Origin: Diphasiastrum complanatum
Taxonomy: Eukaryota > Streptophyta > Lycopodiopsida > Lycopodiales > Lycopodiaceae
NCBI GenBank assembly: GCA_029204225.1
Contig: CM055095.1
Span: forward strand, 58,738,865-58,802,864
Length of the DNA: 64,000 nucleotides
Direction: 5' to 3'
Position numbers and translations under genes: made by a program
Notes under the pieces: generated by a model
What the model saw: only the letters and a program-made list of their open reading frames with translations
The model's database searches: none
What the model was told of the DNA's origin: nothing
Shown here: positions 46,138-58,080 of the stretch, piece after piece
Layout of the letters: the number at the start of each line of letters is the position of its first letter
How positions within the stretch are numbered: the stretch's first letter is position 1

Positions 46138-48858
46138 AACCGTCTTGGTCCTCTAAGACAAAGTCTAGAAAAATCTTGCGAAGGACGCCTCTTTCCCAAG
46201 TGGCATTCTCAACAGACTGATCATTCCACTTAACTAGATATTCTCGGTATAGAGTATGACGAGTCTGCGTCTCTCTACTATCAAGAATCTCCTTTGGTTC
46301 ATGTGGAGGTTGTTGAGGATCCAATGGGAGAACTAGAACATTGTCCCCTACCAGATTGTCCGATCTGGTTAAGGCTTTTCGTAACTGACTTACATGAAAG
46401 ACTGGAAAAACCTTACTGCTGTGTGGGAGTTCTAGTTCCTAGGTGACCTCGCCTAGTCTCCTACTGATGGTAAAGGGACCACAATACCTTAGAGACAACT
46501 TAGCACACACTCCTGATTTGAGGGTTTTAGAGTCAACTGGGACTCTCAAGTAGACTTTCTCACCAGTGGAGAACTGCACATCCCGTCTGTGTGGATCTGC
46601 ATAATGCCTGGCTCGATCCTGGGACTGTCTAATGCTACGCTTAGCATGTTCTATCATCTGGTTTAGGTCCTCTAAAAAGTTTCTGGCTGCTTCAACTTTT
46701 TCTTGTTTAAACCCTACAGCTGTGGGTGAGCGTGGCTGAAAACCGTACATTAGCATAAATGGGCTGTATCCCGTAGCTGAATGTTTGGTACTGTTGTAAG
46801 CAAACTCTATTATCGAGAGATACTCCTCCCAATTAGTCTGCTTCTTGCTGACGTATGCACGAAGCATATCCTCCAGCACTTGATTTACCCTTTCTGTTTG
46901 ACCGTCCGTCTGTGGATGGTCGGTGGTACTCATATTAAGTTTAGTATGGAGATGATGGAATACTGCCCTCCAAAAATTTCCAGTAAACTTACTGTCCCGG
47001 TCGCTGACTATGCCGGAAGGTAGACCGTACAATTTAAATAGCCCGTCTACAAACAACCTCGCTAACTCTGGAGCTCTAACGGTTGTTTTGGTCGGAATGA
47101 AATGAGCCATTTTGGTCAGACGGTCAACTGTGACCCATATAGCGTCATTACCCTTTTGGGTTTTAGGCAGGCCTACTATAAAATCCATGGAGATACTCTC
47201 CCATTTACCAGCTGGTATTTCTAAGGGATGCAACAACCCTCCTGCCTTTAAACGCTCTGCTTTATTTACTTGACATTTCTGGCAACTGGTTACATACTGG
47301 TGGACGTCCTTTTCATACTGGGCCAGAAAAATTGCCTACGAAGAAGCTCATAGGTCTTCTGTATGCCTGGGTGTCCCGCGCTAGGATTGTCATGACATTC
47401 ATATAGGACCTGCTGCCTATAATCCTCTGAATTGGGGACACATACTCTATCTCTATAGAGGAAGTACTCATCCTGAATGGAATACTGTTTCCATTTGAAT
47501 CCTTGCGTCAACTGACCCTCAACCACTGGGGTTTGCTTGGGTAATACAGGCTCAGAATCCTCAACGTCATCTGACGACGTATACTCGGACTCATCATCAT
47601 CCTCAACGGAAGCTGCCGTATTCTTGGATGAACTGGTACCAGCCCCGGGAACTGGTTCTGGAGTCTGTAACGGTCTGCTCTGGACTGTGTTCCAGATAGT
47701 AGAGAAGAATGCATCATGCTGGCATTTCCCTCTCAAGGACTCGAGTAACTCATTACGAATCTGAGTAAAACTCAGTTCGTTTATCATAGGCATTCTGCTA
47801 AGGGCATCTGCTACTGTATTGAATTTTCCACGTCTATATCTGATAGACATGTCAAACTCTTGCATCAACTCTGCCCAACGAGCTTTCCGACCTCTAAGCT
47901 CAAGTTGATTGCAAAGGTATCTGAGACTCTCATGGTCTGTCAGGACCTCAAAGTTGGCACCATACAAATAATGCCTCCAAGTCTTAAGGGCATGGACTAT
48001 AGAAAAGAGTTCCTTTTCATAGGCACTGTACCTAGTCTGAGCTGGCTCGAGTTTTTTACTCTCGAACGCAACTGGTCGTCCACCCTGAGTTAGCACAGCA
48101 CCTACTGCAAAGTCGCTAGCATCTGTTTCGACCACAAATGGCTGATTGGGGTCGACGACTTTTAAAACAGGTGCTGTAGCTAAGGCTGTTTTGAGAGCAT
48201 CAAAGCTCTCCTGCTGTGCGGACTCCCAAATGAACTCCTTTCCCATTCCCTTAAGAAGATTTGTCATATTCCTTGACAAATCGTCTGTAATATCCCGCCA
48301 GACCAAGAAAGATTTGAAGTTCCAAAATATTTTGAGGTCTCAGCCAACTGAGTATGGCTTTAACCTTATTTGGGTCCATCTTAATCCCATCTGAAGAGAT
48401 AATGTGACCCAAATATGCTACTTCTTCAACGAAGAATTCACACTTGGATAGTTTAGCATAAAGCTTATGCTTTCTGAGCAGTCGAAACACCTTTCTGAGG
48501 TGTTTTAGATGCTCCTTCCTCGTTTTGCTGTAAACGAGGATGTCATCTAAAAATACGACTACAAACTTACCCAAGTATGGTCTGAGGACACTGTTCATCA
48601 AGGTCATAAAGGTAGCTGGAGCATTTGTGAGCCCAAATGGCATCACCTTAAACTCATAATGACCGTGACGAGTCCTGAAAGCTGTTTTCGAGACATCTTC
48701 CGATTTATACGGACTTGATGATATCCCGATCTGAGGTCTATTTTACTGAAAAACTTAGCCCCATCGAGTTGATCAAACAACTCGTCTGCCCGAGGCATAG
48801 GGTATTTATTCTTAATTGTGACTTTATTGTGGGCTCTGTAATCTACGCAAAGACGCAT
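46133..48858 (-). pseudogene. Chromovirus RT - RNase H - integrase - chromodomain
   Basis: RT begins after a stop codon (KKK then TAG) with [20 protein letters not shown] and [17 protein letters not shown] frame change follows, then [14 protein letters not shown] and [13 protein letters not shown] (the catalytic LDD). RNase H has TDASDFAVGAVLTQGGRPVA and YSAYEKELFSIVHAL. The integrase zinc finger is split by a frameshift near 47310, and the core has WESISMDFIVGLPKT, IVSDRDSKFTGNFW and DHPQTDGQTERVNQ. After one stop a chromodomain follows at about 46133-46324 (ILDSRE, LYREYLVKWNDQSVENATWE). The chromodomain places it in the chromoviruses. At least two stops and two frameshifts make it inactive. 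Confidence 0.9.
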
Positions 48859-48864
48859 AGACCC

Positions 48865-49719
48865 CTATTTCTTTTTCACCAATAGGACTGGTGAGGCCCA
48901 TGGTGAACTACTGGTCTGAATTTGGCCTTTCCCAAGATAGTCTGTTAACTGCCTAGTTATTTCTTCATCCTCCGTTCGGCTGACCCAATACAGAGGTTTA
49001 GAAACAGGTGTTGTACCTGGTACTAGGTTTATTACATGATCTACCTCTCTGCTAGGTGGTAAACCATGTGGTAAATCTTCAGGAAAAACGTCTTTAAATT
49101 TAGACAATAAAGTTTCTAATTTACTGATTTTCTGCTGAATAGAACTGTAAATAGAAACTTCAGGAATAAACTGAAAGTCACATAAGAATACCTGATGGTC
49201 TTCGTCTTTGATTAGCTGACAGAGCTCTGAACTGCAGACCATAGGGCTGTTGGGAACATCATGCTCCCCATGCAACTGGATCTCTCGGCCTTTATGCTGA
49301 AAGCTGAGGGTGTTCTCCTGATAGTTTCTGTGGAGGGAAGGTCCTAAACTGTAGAGCCAATCTCTCCCGAGAACAATGTCTGTTCGATCCAGGTGCATTA
49401 TCTGAAAGTTTATTTCATCTTGGTACCCCTGAATACCAAGATTTAACTTACTTACCATAGTTTCCCATATTTTTTTATCTTCACCCTTAGCTAATGAAAC
49501 TATGTACCTATGCTGACTAGGTACTTCTGGTAGTTTAAGTTTTTTAACCAGGGTGTGGTTGATGAAATTATGGGTTGCCCCATCATCAACCATGACTCTT
49601 ACTGACTGGTTACCAACTTTCCCATGCATACGTACTAGGTCATGCGGCCCAAAGCTGAAGGGTCTCGCTAGCATTGTAGAGGTCAGCTGGCAACAGTGTT
49701 CATGATCTTCATGATACAC
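48865..49719 (-). pseudogene. Chromovirus protease and RT N-terminus
   Basis: The retropepsin has VMVDDGATHNFINHTLVKKL (active site at about 49561-49593, with DDG where most Ty3 proteases have DSG), then IVLGRDWLYSLGP. The frame continues through ISKLETLLSKFKDVFPEDLP into RT (KGQIQTSSSPWASPVLLVKK) and ends at the TAG stop near 48866. Confidence 0.85.
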
Positions 49720-49799
49720 TTTGATCTCGGAAGCTGCCGAGTCACTGGGGAAACATACAGTACAAGATGAACTTGTTTTTTATCTTTCTTATCTTTTTT

Positions 49800-50786
49800 A
49801 GTGAAAGGCCCCTTGGGACACTGTCTGACTGTGTGTCCCTTGCCCATACACACAAAGCACAAACGTTCTTGTTTGGCTTTCTCAAAATCATCTGGTTTTA
49901 AGGGTTGTATGAGTGAAGGGCGTTTCTGAGGAGCTTCACCTTTAAATTTATCTTCTTTCTTTCTTTTTAAAAATTTCTTTTTAAATTGAAAGTCTTTCTG
50001 AGGAGGCTGCTCAGAAAGTGGCTGTTGTCATCATAGATTTGAGCATATCTGAGAGCTTGCTCAAGGGTAGTAGGCGAGTTTCTCTGGACCTCTACTTTAT
50101 ATTCATCTTTGAGGCCACGGACAAATCCCCTGATTTTCTGATAGTCATCCATATTTTTAATCTTTAAAATTGCTTCTCGATACTGCGAGATATATTGGAT
50201 GAGAGACTTGTCCATTACTGTACTTTCCCAGGCTTCCCATGCTCTATCAAGTTCATTCTCTGGTAGAAATTCTCTTAGGAAAGCTTCTTCAAAAGCTTTC
50301 CATGACCGGGGAGTCTGCCCAGTCTCCTGGAGATTTAACCACCACTTATAGGCCATAGGCCCTAAGGAAAGACTGGCCTCAATAGCTTGCAAATGGTCAG
50401 GGGTCTGTTTAAGGAGGTTTTAAGTCTTTAGAAACACTGGGGTGAGACCGTAAAGTCTCACCCGAAACTGATGGAAGTGGAGAAGGGGATAACTGAGAAG
50501 TGGAGGGAAGGCTTCCTTTCGCGGAACTCAAAATCAAGTTTTTAAGTTCAGCGAACGAGTCGTCCACACTGGACTTGAAATTGGCTAATGACAACTTCAG
50601 TTCATCCACTTCTGTTACCAATTGGAGAAACTGCTCCTTGGTAACCAATTCGTCGAGTTCTTCGGCGAACTGCTCCTGTTCTTCCACTTCCATGGGTTCC
50701 TTCCCCTTTCTGTAAGCCAAGGCTTCTGTTTCAAGTTCGTCGAAGCCTCTCTCCTGGGGTTGATCAGGTCCCTGAGGAGTGGTCAT
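49800..50786 (-). pseudogene. Chromovirus gag
   Basis: The ATG at 50786 opens an acidic N-terminal region with a heptad-like segment (LVTEVDELKLSLANFKSSVD). A break near 50400 is followed by the gag capsid domain (YKWWLNLQETGQTPRSWKAF, YRVEVQR-like end, ALRYAQIYDD; 50392-49967). A CCHC zinc knuckle in a third frame (CFVCMGKGHTVRQC, about 49818-49860) ends the protein. Domain order is normal; at least two frame breaks are present. Confidence 0.85.
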
Positions 50787-51112
50787 CTTCGGAACTAAAA
50801 GAGAGCTACCTTAACCTCTGAAGGAAAAAAAAGTCTAAAAGACTAATTTACAACTGTACAAGGAGGGAAAGAAAACTTAGCTCTTTTTGAGAACTGTACT
50901 TCCACAGAGAGAATCAAGAAAAGCCCTTTCAGCTCTTCTTCAGCTGCTTCCAGACCTATGATTCTGAAATTTTTTTGCTATCCCCCCTCGTTGATCTGAC
51001 AGCTCCAGTATTGGTACCAAAAAACCAGATTCAAAGCCCAAATCCACTTGCAAATCCTGGAATTGGTGATGGTACCCTGCTCGCTGATCTGTGGCAGCCC
51101 TGAAATTTCCCA

Positions 51113-51331
51113 ACTGACGTGACCGACTCCACGTCGGGACCCAACTGGGAGCCCTATCCTGCTGACAGGGTCCCTAGGCTGTGTTAGGCCCGCCATGGCT
51201 ATGGACCATGCTGGGGCACACTACTCACACTGTCTTGCCCTGTTGGTCATGTACACTGGACACGACCCTGACTGTGGTATCTAACCTATCTGTGTTCTCT
51301 AGGGTTCGGCACTGGTTACGAGCTCGTAACA
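51113..51331 (-). repeat. 5' LTR of chromovirus, only partly matching
   Basis: 51113-51331 is near-identical to the outer 219 bp of the 3' LTR. Left of 51113 the match to the 3' LTR stops, although LTR sequence should continue for about 139 bp. A weak primer-site candidate (TGGTACCAATAC on the minus strand) is near 51010-51021. Confidence 0.8.
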
Positions 51332-51336
51332 CTATC

Positions 51337-51609
51337 CGCGCCCAGCGTCCCAAAAAAAATGGGCGCGCCCGACCCTGCGCCTGGGCGCAGACGCGAGATG
51401 GCCGCGCCCAGCCCGGACCCTCATGTCTGATATAATTATCAGACATGCGTGTCCACCCCGAACGCGTCCGTTTTGTTTTTTTTTTTTGAACTAAAAATAC
51501 ACTAAAAGAAATTTAAGAAAAAAAGAAAGTGCGTCCACCCCGGACGCGGGTTCGCGCCCGGGGTCTGCTTCCTTATATATATATATATATATATCTATAT
51601 ATATATATA

Positions 51610-51649
<40 letters not shown>

Positions 51650-51863
51650 TAACAGATATGAGGGTCCGGGCGGGAATGCCCGCGTCCGGCGTCCGGACCC
51701 GAACGCGTCCCACCCCCAGACACGTCGAATTTTTTTTTTTTTAACTAAATAACTATAAAAAAAATTTAGAAAAAAAAAAAAGGGAAGCGTCCGGACGCCT
51801 GGACACACCCGTGGTCCATATTATTATTTTTTTTTTAAGTCTAAATTTTTTTTAAAAAGGTTT

Positions 51864-51894
<31 letters not shown>

Positions 51895-51928
51895 CCCGGA
51901 CGCGGACTGGCGCGTCCGCGTCCCGCTT

Positions 51929-51931
<3 letters not shown>
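51337..51931. repeat. GC-rich palindromic repeat cluster with (TA)n
   Basis: At least two related units have GC-rich arms (CGTCCGGACG, GAACGCGTCC), an A/T-homopolymer core and the ending GCTTCCTTA(TA)n (51570 and 51928). A near-palindrome TCATGTCTGATATAATTATC with CAGACATG follows at 51420-51447 and looks like two element ends facing each other. A fragment of the same type borders hAT copy A at about 37410-37470. Probably non-autonomous inverted-repeat transposons; no ORF. Confidence 0.6.

Positions 51932-52006
<75 letters not shown>
51932..52006. repeat. (TA)n microsatellite at left end of hAT copy B
   Basis: About 37 TA units directly adjoin the hAT terminus CATAGTACCC at 52007. Confidence 0.95.
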
Positions 52007-52008
<2 letters not shown>

Positions 52009-52110
52009 TAGTACCCTCTGGTACCGCTAGTATGGTACCGCCGGTACCATATCAGTGGTACCGCCGGTACGGTACCGCCCTGGGATCCGCGGTACCAGGG
52101 CGGTACCATT
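52007..52110. repeat. Left subterminal GGTACC array, copy B
   Basis: GGTACC occurs repeatedly within the first 100 bp with CCGCCGGTAC variants. It is probably a set of transposase-binding motifs, as subterminal repeats are in other hAT elements. Confidence 0.7.
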
Positions 52111-52255
52111 TTTAATTTTTTTTTAATTTTTTAATATATTTTTAGTAATGTTTTTTGAATATTAACTACCAAAAAAGGACAAAAAAAGTAAAAAAAGGGG
52201 GTTCTGGGTGTAAAAAAAGAGGGTACAGTACATGATGCAGGGGACTGTTGCAATG

Positions 52256-52426
52256 GCACATGGGCACTGCGAGTGAGCAGACCGAGGGGCCAATGGGAGA
52301 CCAACACAGGGGGGTAGCATCACATGGGGGCAAGTACAGAGGCACATGGGCATTGTGGGTGAGCAGACCATGGGCCCAATGGGAGACCAACACAGGGGGG
52401 AGCATCACATGGGGGCAGGTACGGAG
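52256..52426. repeat. 86-bp tandem duplication in copy B leader
   Basis: Units starting GCACATGGGCA at 52256 and 52342 are near-identical. Copy A has a single unit. Confidence 0.85.
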
Positions 52427-52474
52427 GCACATGGAGGGATGATGGGGATCCACACGGCCGATCAGGCTGTGGGG

Positions 52475-52481
52475 ATAAATA
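52475..52481 (+). promoter_or_regulatory. TATA-like element before small ORF, copy B
   Basis: ATAAATA lies about 175 bp upstream of the ATG at 52655 and is conserved in copy A. Confidence 0.35.
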
Positions 52482-52654
52482 GGCACTCACAATGCCATTG
52501 TGGTCGGCATTTTCAGAGGCTGTGAGAGGGCTAGTGATAGACAGTGAGAGAGCAAGCGAGAGCTGGTGACGGGCTGTGAGAGGCTGTTTGAGAGCCAGGG
52601 TGCTGTGAGAGGGTGTTCAAGGATCAGGGTGCTGTGAGGAGAAGGTCGATCGAG

Positions 52655-53020
52655 ATGGCTGAGCGCATACCACCGAAGTCCGAGGGCGAAGCCAGGAGAA
52701 AGCTTGAGGAAGATATCCGAAGGCACAACGAGAGGCATCGGAAGCAAGAGGCAGATATCCGAGAGATGCTGCGACAGACTCGACAGAGAAATCCGGAACC
52801 GGAGCCACCCGCCCCCGCTGTGGATCCTGTCCCCGCTGTCGAGCTGGATCTGGATGAGCAGATCGGAATGAATTTCACACGACGGCAGCTCATCATGGTC
52901 AGGGAAAGGGCGGCCAGACGTCGGGCTAACCAGGAGGCAGCTCGGGCTAACCGGGAGGCAGAGCAAGAGCGACAAAACAATGCACCAGACGAGGGCGAAG
53001 AGTCGGTGGAGGATCAGTGA
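52655..53020 (+). CDS. hAT small accessory ORF, copy B (intact)
   Basis: Encodes 121 residues from ATG at 52655 (the frame is open 14 codons further upstream, but the copy A match and the acidic/basic coiled-coil start here). An N-terminal charged helix (ARRKLEEDIRRHNERHRKQE) is followed by a Pro/Ala/Glu hinge. A second helix block (FTRRQLIMVRERAARRRANQ) and an acidic tail (DEGEESVEDQ) complete it. No catalytic motif. Probably a nuclear coiled-coil or DNA/protein-binding partner of the transposase, by analogy with second genes of other DNA transposons. It is convergent with the transposase gene; the two coding ends are about 520 bp apart. I know of no named family for it. Confidence 0.65.
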   Translation: MAERIPPKSEGEARRKLEEDIRRHNERHRKQEADIREMLRQTRQRNPEPEPPAPAVDPVPAVELDLDEQIGMNFTRRQLIMVRERAARRRANQEAARANREAEQERQNNAPDEGEESVEDQ

Positions 53021-53543
53021 GGGATGTTTAGAATAGATGAGGTCCACCCGTATGTGGCGGACTGTTGCTATGTAGTTTTCGGCAGTTTATGGTGCAGCAA
53101 ATAACTAGATGGCTGCTTAAAAAAATGACAGTATATGTGATGTTATCCTGATACAACGGTTGAATATATACATAGTTGTTTTTTGTGCAACGCGAGCCTG
53201 GTCATGTAAGATACAATGTCTGTAATTTTTTTAAATGTAGATGTATTACATGTGTTTATGAAATGTCGTTTGGGGTGTAGGGGTGATTGCTGTGCTCATG
53301 ATGTAGGTGCATATATGTGAAGTTAGCATTCACTTCAAACGAAATTAAATGAAAATAGGATTCAGACACGCACATAGAATTCTTCAACATAAAATAAAGC
53401 ATCACATGTACAGAGCAACATACGCACAATGTGCAGCAAATAATGTAGGCCAAACACTGTATATAATGTGAAAAATCATCTGAGTACAATGGTAGACCGT
53501 CTGCTAGAGACAAACTACTGAAACTAAAACAACAGAGCCACAA

Positions 53544-56500
53544 TCAATGCTCTGGCTCTGACTCAGACGAATGCTCTGGAGACAACTCAGGGCCCCGAGC
53601 TGACTCTCGCAGCCGATATCTCTGCATGTCTGGAACTGGTATGGGCTGTGTATCCGAGGGGGAAGACTTGTCATCCTCATCCTCCCAATCAGCCTCCGCA
53701 TCAACCCCCAAGCAGGCCAAACCAACAACACCTGCTCCAACTGGCTGTGATACTGCACCTCTACCTGTACCTAGAGCCCTGCGTGGTCGTCCTCTCCTCC
53801 CTGGCAGTTTCTGTGCCTTGCCTTTCTTGTTCGGTGCACCCTTGGGCCTACCTGGTCTCTTGCGGACAAGAGGAGCTGTCAATGCCTCATCACCCCCATG
53901 CAAATCACCTGGCTGGCTAGGCTGGGCCCAAGCTGAGGCCGGCTGGGATAGGGAAGCAAAAGAGGGAACTCCCTGTGCAACTGAGCGAGGAGGATGAGCT
54001 CGTGGAGTGTGTGCCCGTGGGGCTACTGCAGGTGGAGGAACTGGCTGTGCAGGAGGCGAGTACAGTGGCGATATGTACTGAAAGGGGCGCTGTGGTGGCC
54101 GGTACTGGTACATCCTGGGTGCTGCCAAAGGAGGAGGATGTGACGTGGGTGCTGCCACTGGAGGAGCCACTGTGGATGTGGGCGCTGCAAGAGAAAACCT
54201 GGGCATAGATGGTGGCCTGCCATGGAGACCTGGTGCTGCAGAAGTGGACGGCGATGGAGGGGCTGTAGGCCTAAATGGCATCGGTGGCACTGGAGGAGCT
54301 GTGCGACGCACATACACCCTCTGAGGAGCTGGAGGAACTGTAGGCACCTCATGCGGCTGCTCTGGCTGGGACTCTGTGTGTGGCATGCTGGCAAGAGTGA
54401 TGGGGGCGCCCTGACACTCGGCATCTGCTGGGCCTCTGAATCCAATGTGGCAACCAAGTCGGCCAGCTGGGCATCCGAATACAAATGCTCTGGGCTCTGG
54501 GACTCATCCTGTGCACCAGCCTCTAAATCATCCTGTGCACCAACCTCTGAATCATCCTGTGCACCAACCCCTGAATCAACCCAAGCCTCATCCTGTGCCT
54601 CATCATGTGCACCCTGTAGACCCTGCATGGCCTCCCAATCTGTGCAATGAAAGTCATCAGGTGCCTCCTCTGGTGTGCTGTCGTAGTAACGGCCATGACT
54701 CTGTGCTGCACGCATCCAAACATCTGCGGGACCGGCATCTAAACCACTCTGCCCTCTATCAAGAGCCTCCTCCATCATGTCGACATAGGTAGGTATGCCA
54801 CTGCCCCCCCCTGTGTGCCCTGCCTGTCTGCCGGTATAACATGTGCCATGTGTCCCACCTCTGCCACGTGATGCACCTGTGACCCCTGCCCGTGGCGTGT
54901 GCCCTGCACCTGTATAATCTGCCTCATCTCTCTCTGGTCTGGCAAACACAACCTGAATGGGCTCATCCTCATCATGCTCATCCTCTGACACTGGCTCATC
55001 TGCCTCATACAATGGGGGCTCTCTGTGCTCAAGCCCAAGCTCTCTCTCTCTCATCTCGGCAAGCTCCCTCTCTCTCTCTGCCATCAACTGTGTGCCCAGG
55101 TCATCTGCAGGCATGGGATGGGTGCTGTCCGTAGGCAAGTCAACCTGGCGCTCCAAATCGGATATCTTTGTCTGCAAGGTTTAAAATTGGCATGTCAGAG
55201 AAACAACTCTATCAAGAAATGAAACCAACATACCAGGAGTCAATCAACATGCTATGAAAGGTTAGCTTATCACCTGCAATGCGCTCGTCATGGTCGGAAG
55301 CCTCCTGGCGAGACGTGCGTTGGTGCTACAGAACACCAACCGCTCCAACTGACTCACTGACAAGCGGTTCCTTCTCCTCGTGTGAATCAGTGCCCATGTG
55401 CTCCAATTACACTCACACACGGAGGCAGCACAGTCCTGTGGTGCGTGCTTTGAAATACTTCAGCACATTGTGGCAGAGGTGAAACTTCAACGAAACACAA
55501 AAAATGGAGGATAAAATGAGATGCATACCTGAGAAAGGACACGCAGTGCAAGACGCTGTATAGATGGGTATGTGCTACCGAACATGGTCCACCAGGTAAT
55601 GGGTAGCTGCCTCCTCTCTGGGTCCTGGGCAGCCGAGTGGCCGAATGTGCCCATGCCGAAACGAAATGCAGCGAGCTCCTCCATGAGCCTGATAGGATCC
55701 AAACCTATGTGTGGACCCACCCTGTGAATGTACTGAAGCCAATCGGCCTCGAGCTCTCTGTCTGCGATCTGTGTCGGAGAGAGGAAGAGGGGATGCAGCA
55801 TGTGTGCAACGCTGTGGATACTCCTGTGGAAGTAGTTCCACCGCGTCTCCCATATGAACTTCAGCTCTGTCATCCTGCAGGTGAGGGGCATGTGGTTTAG
55901 GGCATTACGAAAAAGCTTAACACTGACAGAAAAACAAACTAGCAAGTACTAAAAAGATAAAGGTCAATTGCAACACTGTACCGCTTACCTCTCTGGCTGC
56001 AAGATGGGTAGTTGCAGGAACGGTCCAATCCGGTCCATGAGCTCATACACCAGTCCAAGTGTCGACCCCTCGCTGTCAGCCATGCGGAGCACAATGTAGA
56101 GTGGTCGAAGCAGTCCTGACAATGTCTGTGCATCCCTCCAGAACTGGTCTCCCCTCATCGTGGAAGAAAAGTGCTCCCCATCCTCAGTGTGCGGAAATGT
56201 ACTGGCACCCCAAAGATCACTGGCAACCATCTGTAGAAGCTGGGCCCTGCACCTGATCAAACGGTCGATGACCACCAAGTCGAATGCAAAGCGCGTGGGG
56301 GCTGGCTTACGGAGGTCCAGATGGCTGAACACCCGGAACATGGCAAGAACACGCCTCTTTCTGGTGACAAAAGTCACCAGGAAGAGGGCCTCCCGCACGA
56401 TGGCTCTAACCCAGGGAAGTGCTCCAATGTCCCCCATCAGAAGGTCTATGCCGTGGGCTGCACAGAGGGTATGAACAATATGAGGGAACTCGGCCTCTAG

Positions 56501-57802
56501 CAGTACACCCATCTGAATGCAGTTCGTGGCATTGTCCGTCACCACCGTGACGACATGTTGTGGGCCTATGGCTAGGATGGAAGACCTGATGACATCAAAC
56601 ATGAACTCTGCAGATATGACTCTCCCCCCCCTGCTGCAATCCACTGCCCTCAAAAACTGTGTGCCCATGCAGCTGGAGACCAGTATGTTGAGGATCGGCC
56701 TCTTCCTGACATCAGTCCAGCCAGACAAGGACTCGACCCTATCCCTCAGCATGTGTGTGCGGACAACCTCTGAACTAGGGACTCTCCAGCTAGGGCTGAC
56801 AGACTGTGCAAGGCGGAAGGCCCTTCTGAAGGGCTCAGAGTCGGTGATGGCAAAGGGCAGGTTCAGCTCGTAAACCAGACTGGCCACGACCTGTGTGGCC
56901 TCTTTGTCCATGTGCGGCTGATGCGCGCCGCGAATGGTCTGCTGCACGAGGGCTCTCACTGGTGGACGACGGGTGGTGGACCTCCAGCATGGTGCACCAA
57001 CCGTGACGGGAATGGACGATGACGCGACAGGCTGGGCGCTGGTGGATGCATCGGCTGTAGACGTGGAATGGGGAGAGTGGGATGCACTGGCAGGGATGGG
57101 TGCAACAGCATAGGTGGGGTGCACTGGTGGAGGGGCAACATCTGGCATGGGGTACGAAAACTGCTGGCTGAGGAGGTCATCCGGATGGGAAGGGAAGGAA
57201 GAAGGGATCTCTTCCACATCCTCGAAGGCCCGCCCAGTACCATCCTGGGCCTGCTCGGGTGGCGAAAAGTCCATGAGAAAGTCGTAGACTGGTGGAGTGC
57301 GAGCAACAGTGGGTGGTGGTGGAACCGCAGTGGCAACTGTCGGACGCGATGGGACGGGATCCACCGGAATCTGTGCAGATGGGGGTGCCTGAGGCAGAAC
57401 TGTCTGAGGGGCGAAGGGACCGGAGGAGGATGCACTCCCTCTCCTCGTGCGTGCCAGCCAAGCAGGCAGCAACTCTGGGTTAGTCACATAAGGAGCGGTG
57501 CAAAATTGGAGAACGCCCTCCGAAATGGTGTTCTCCCCTGCCACGAGCCGCGGCCCGTAGGTGTCCAGTAGTCGCTGCCTGTCGGGGACGGTCATGCTGC
57601 CACAAGGGGCAGCATTCAAGGTGGCACCATTTTTGGCGCGTGCACCGAGCAGATGGCCTTTAAGGCGAGTGAGGGATGCAGCAAACTCGACGAGACAGTA
57701 TCGGCAGCGCACGATCTTCTGACCGGTCTTGTTGGCCTTGTCGGCAACCCGCCTGACAATGTCTACCTCGTCCCACAGACCGGAAAGGTCGGATTGCACC
57801 AT
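53544..57802 (-). pseudogene. hAT transposase, copy B (first catalytic Asp deleted)
   Basis: Exons are 57802-55989, 55874-55529, 55435-55274 and 55171-53544, with splice sites identical to copy A. Exon 1 is fully open (about 604 codons) with the BED finger at its N-terminus. However, the 60-bp segment that is 41092-41151 in copy A is missing at 56722, which removes 20 residues including the Asp of SIMSDGW. The remaining DDE positions (VVTDNATNC, CERNWSTW) are present. In exon 4 the acidic part (EADEPVSEDEHDEDEP) is in the proper frame, but a 1-bp deletion near 54397 shifts it before the AT-hooks (coding for GRPKG and GRRGRPRR at about 53777-53865). Confidence 0.85.
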
Positions 57803-58080
57803 TGCAGATGAAATGAGGGATGGATTGCTGGAAAAAAAACAGCAGGGTTCACTGTTGGAGAGACGCTGAAAATGGGCGAATGCAGGGCAAAGGAAATCAG
57901 ATGCAAGGCAGGGCGTTGCGTGGGCGATGGGCGACGCAAGGAATCAAAGGCAGGCAAGAAAAACCAGCAGCGATGGCAGGGCGAAGAGGGCGCAAAAAAA
58001 TTTCAAAGGAAATGCGAGGGGGGCGGGTAGGTTTAGGTAAAAAAAAATTTAAAAAAATATTAAATAATAAATATATTATT

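Larger units (their letters stand above)
45764..51331 (-). mobile_element. Complete but degenerate chromovirus (Ty3/gypsy)
   Basis: It is flanked by a perfect 5-bp duplication CTATC (45759-45763 and 51332-51336). The order on the minus strand is 5' LTR, gag, protease, RT, RNase H, integrase, chromodomain, polypurine tract, 3' LTR. The 3' LTR is full length (358 bp); the 5' LTR is shared only over about 219 bp. Its orientation is the same as PPR4. A solo LTR of the family is at 33.5 kb. Confidence 0.9.

Noticed and set aside
51575-52110. IY-repeat ORFs over (TA)n
   Set aside because: Simple-repeat translation with no gene evidence.
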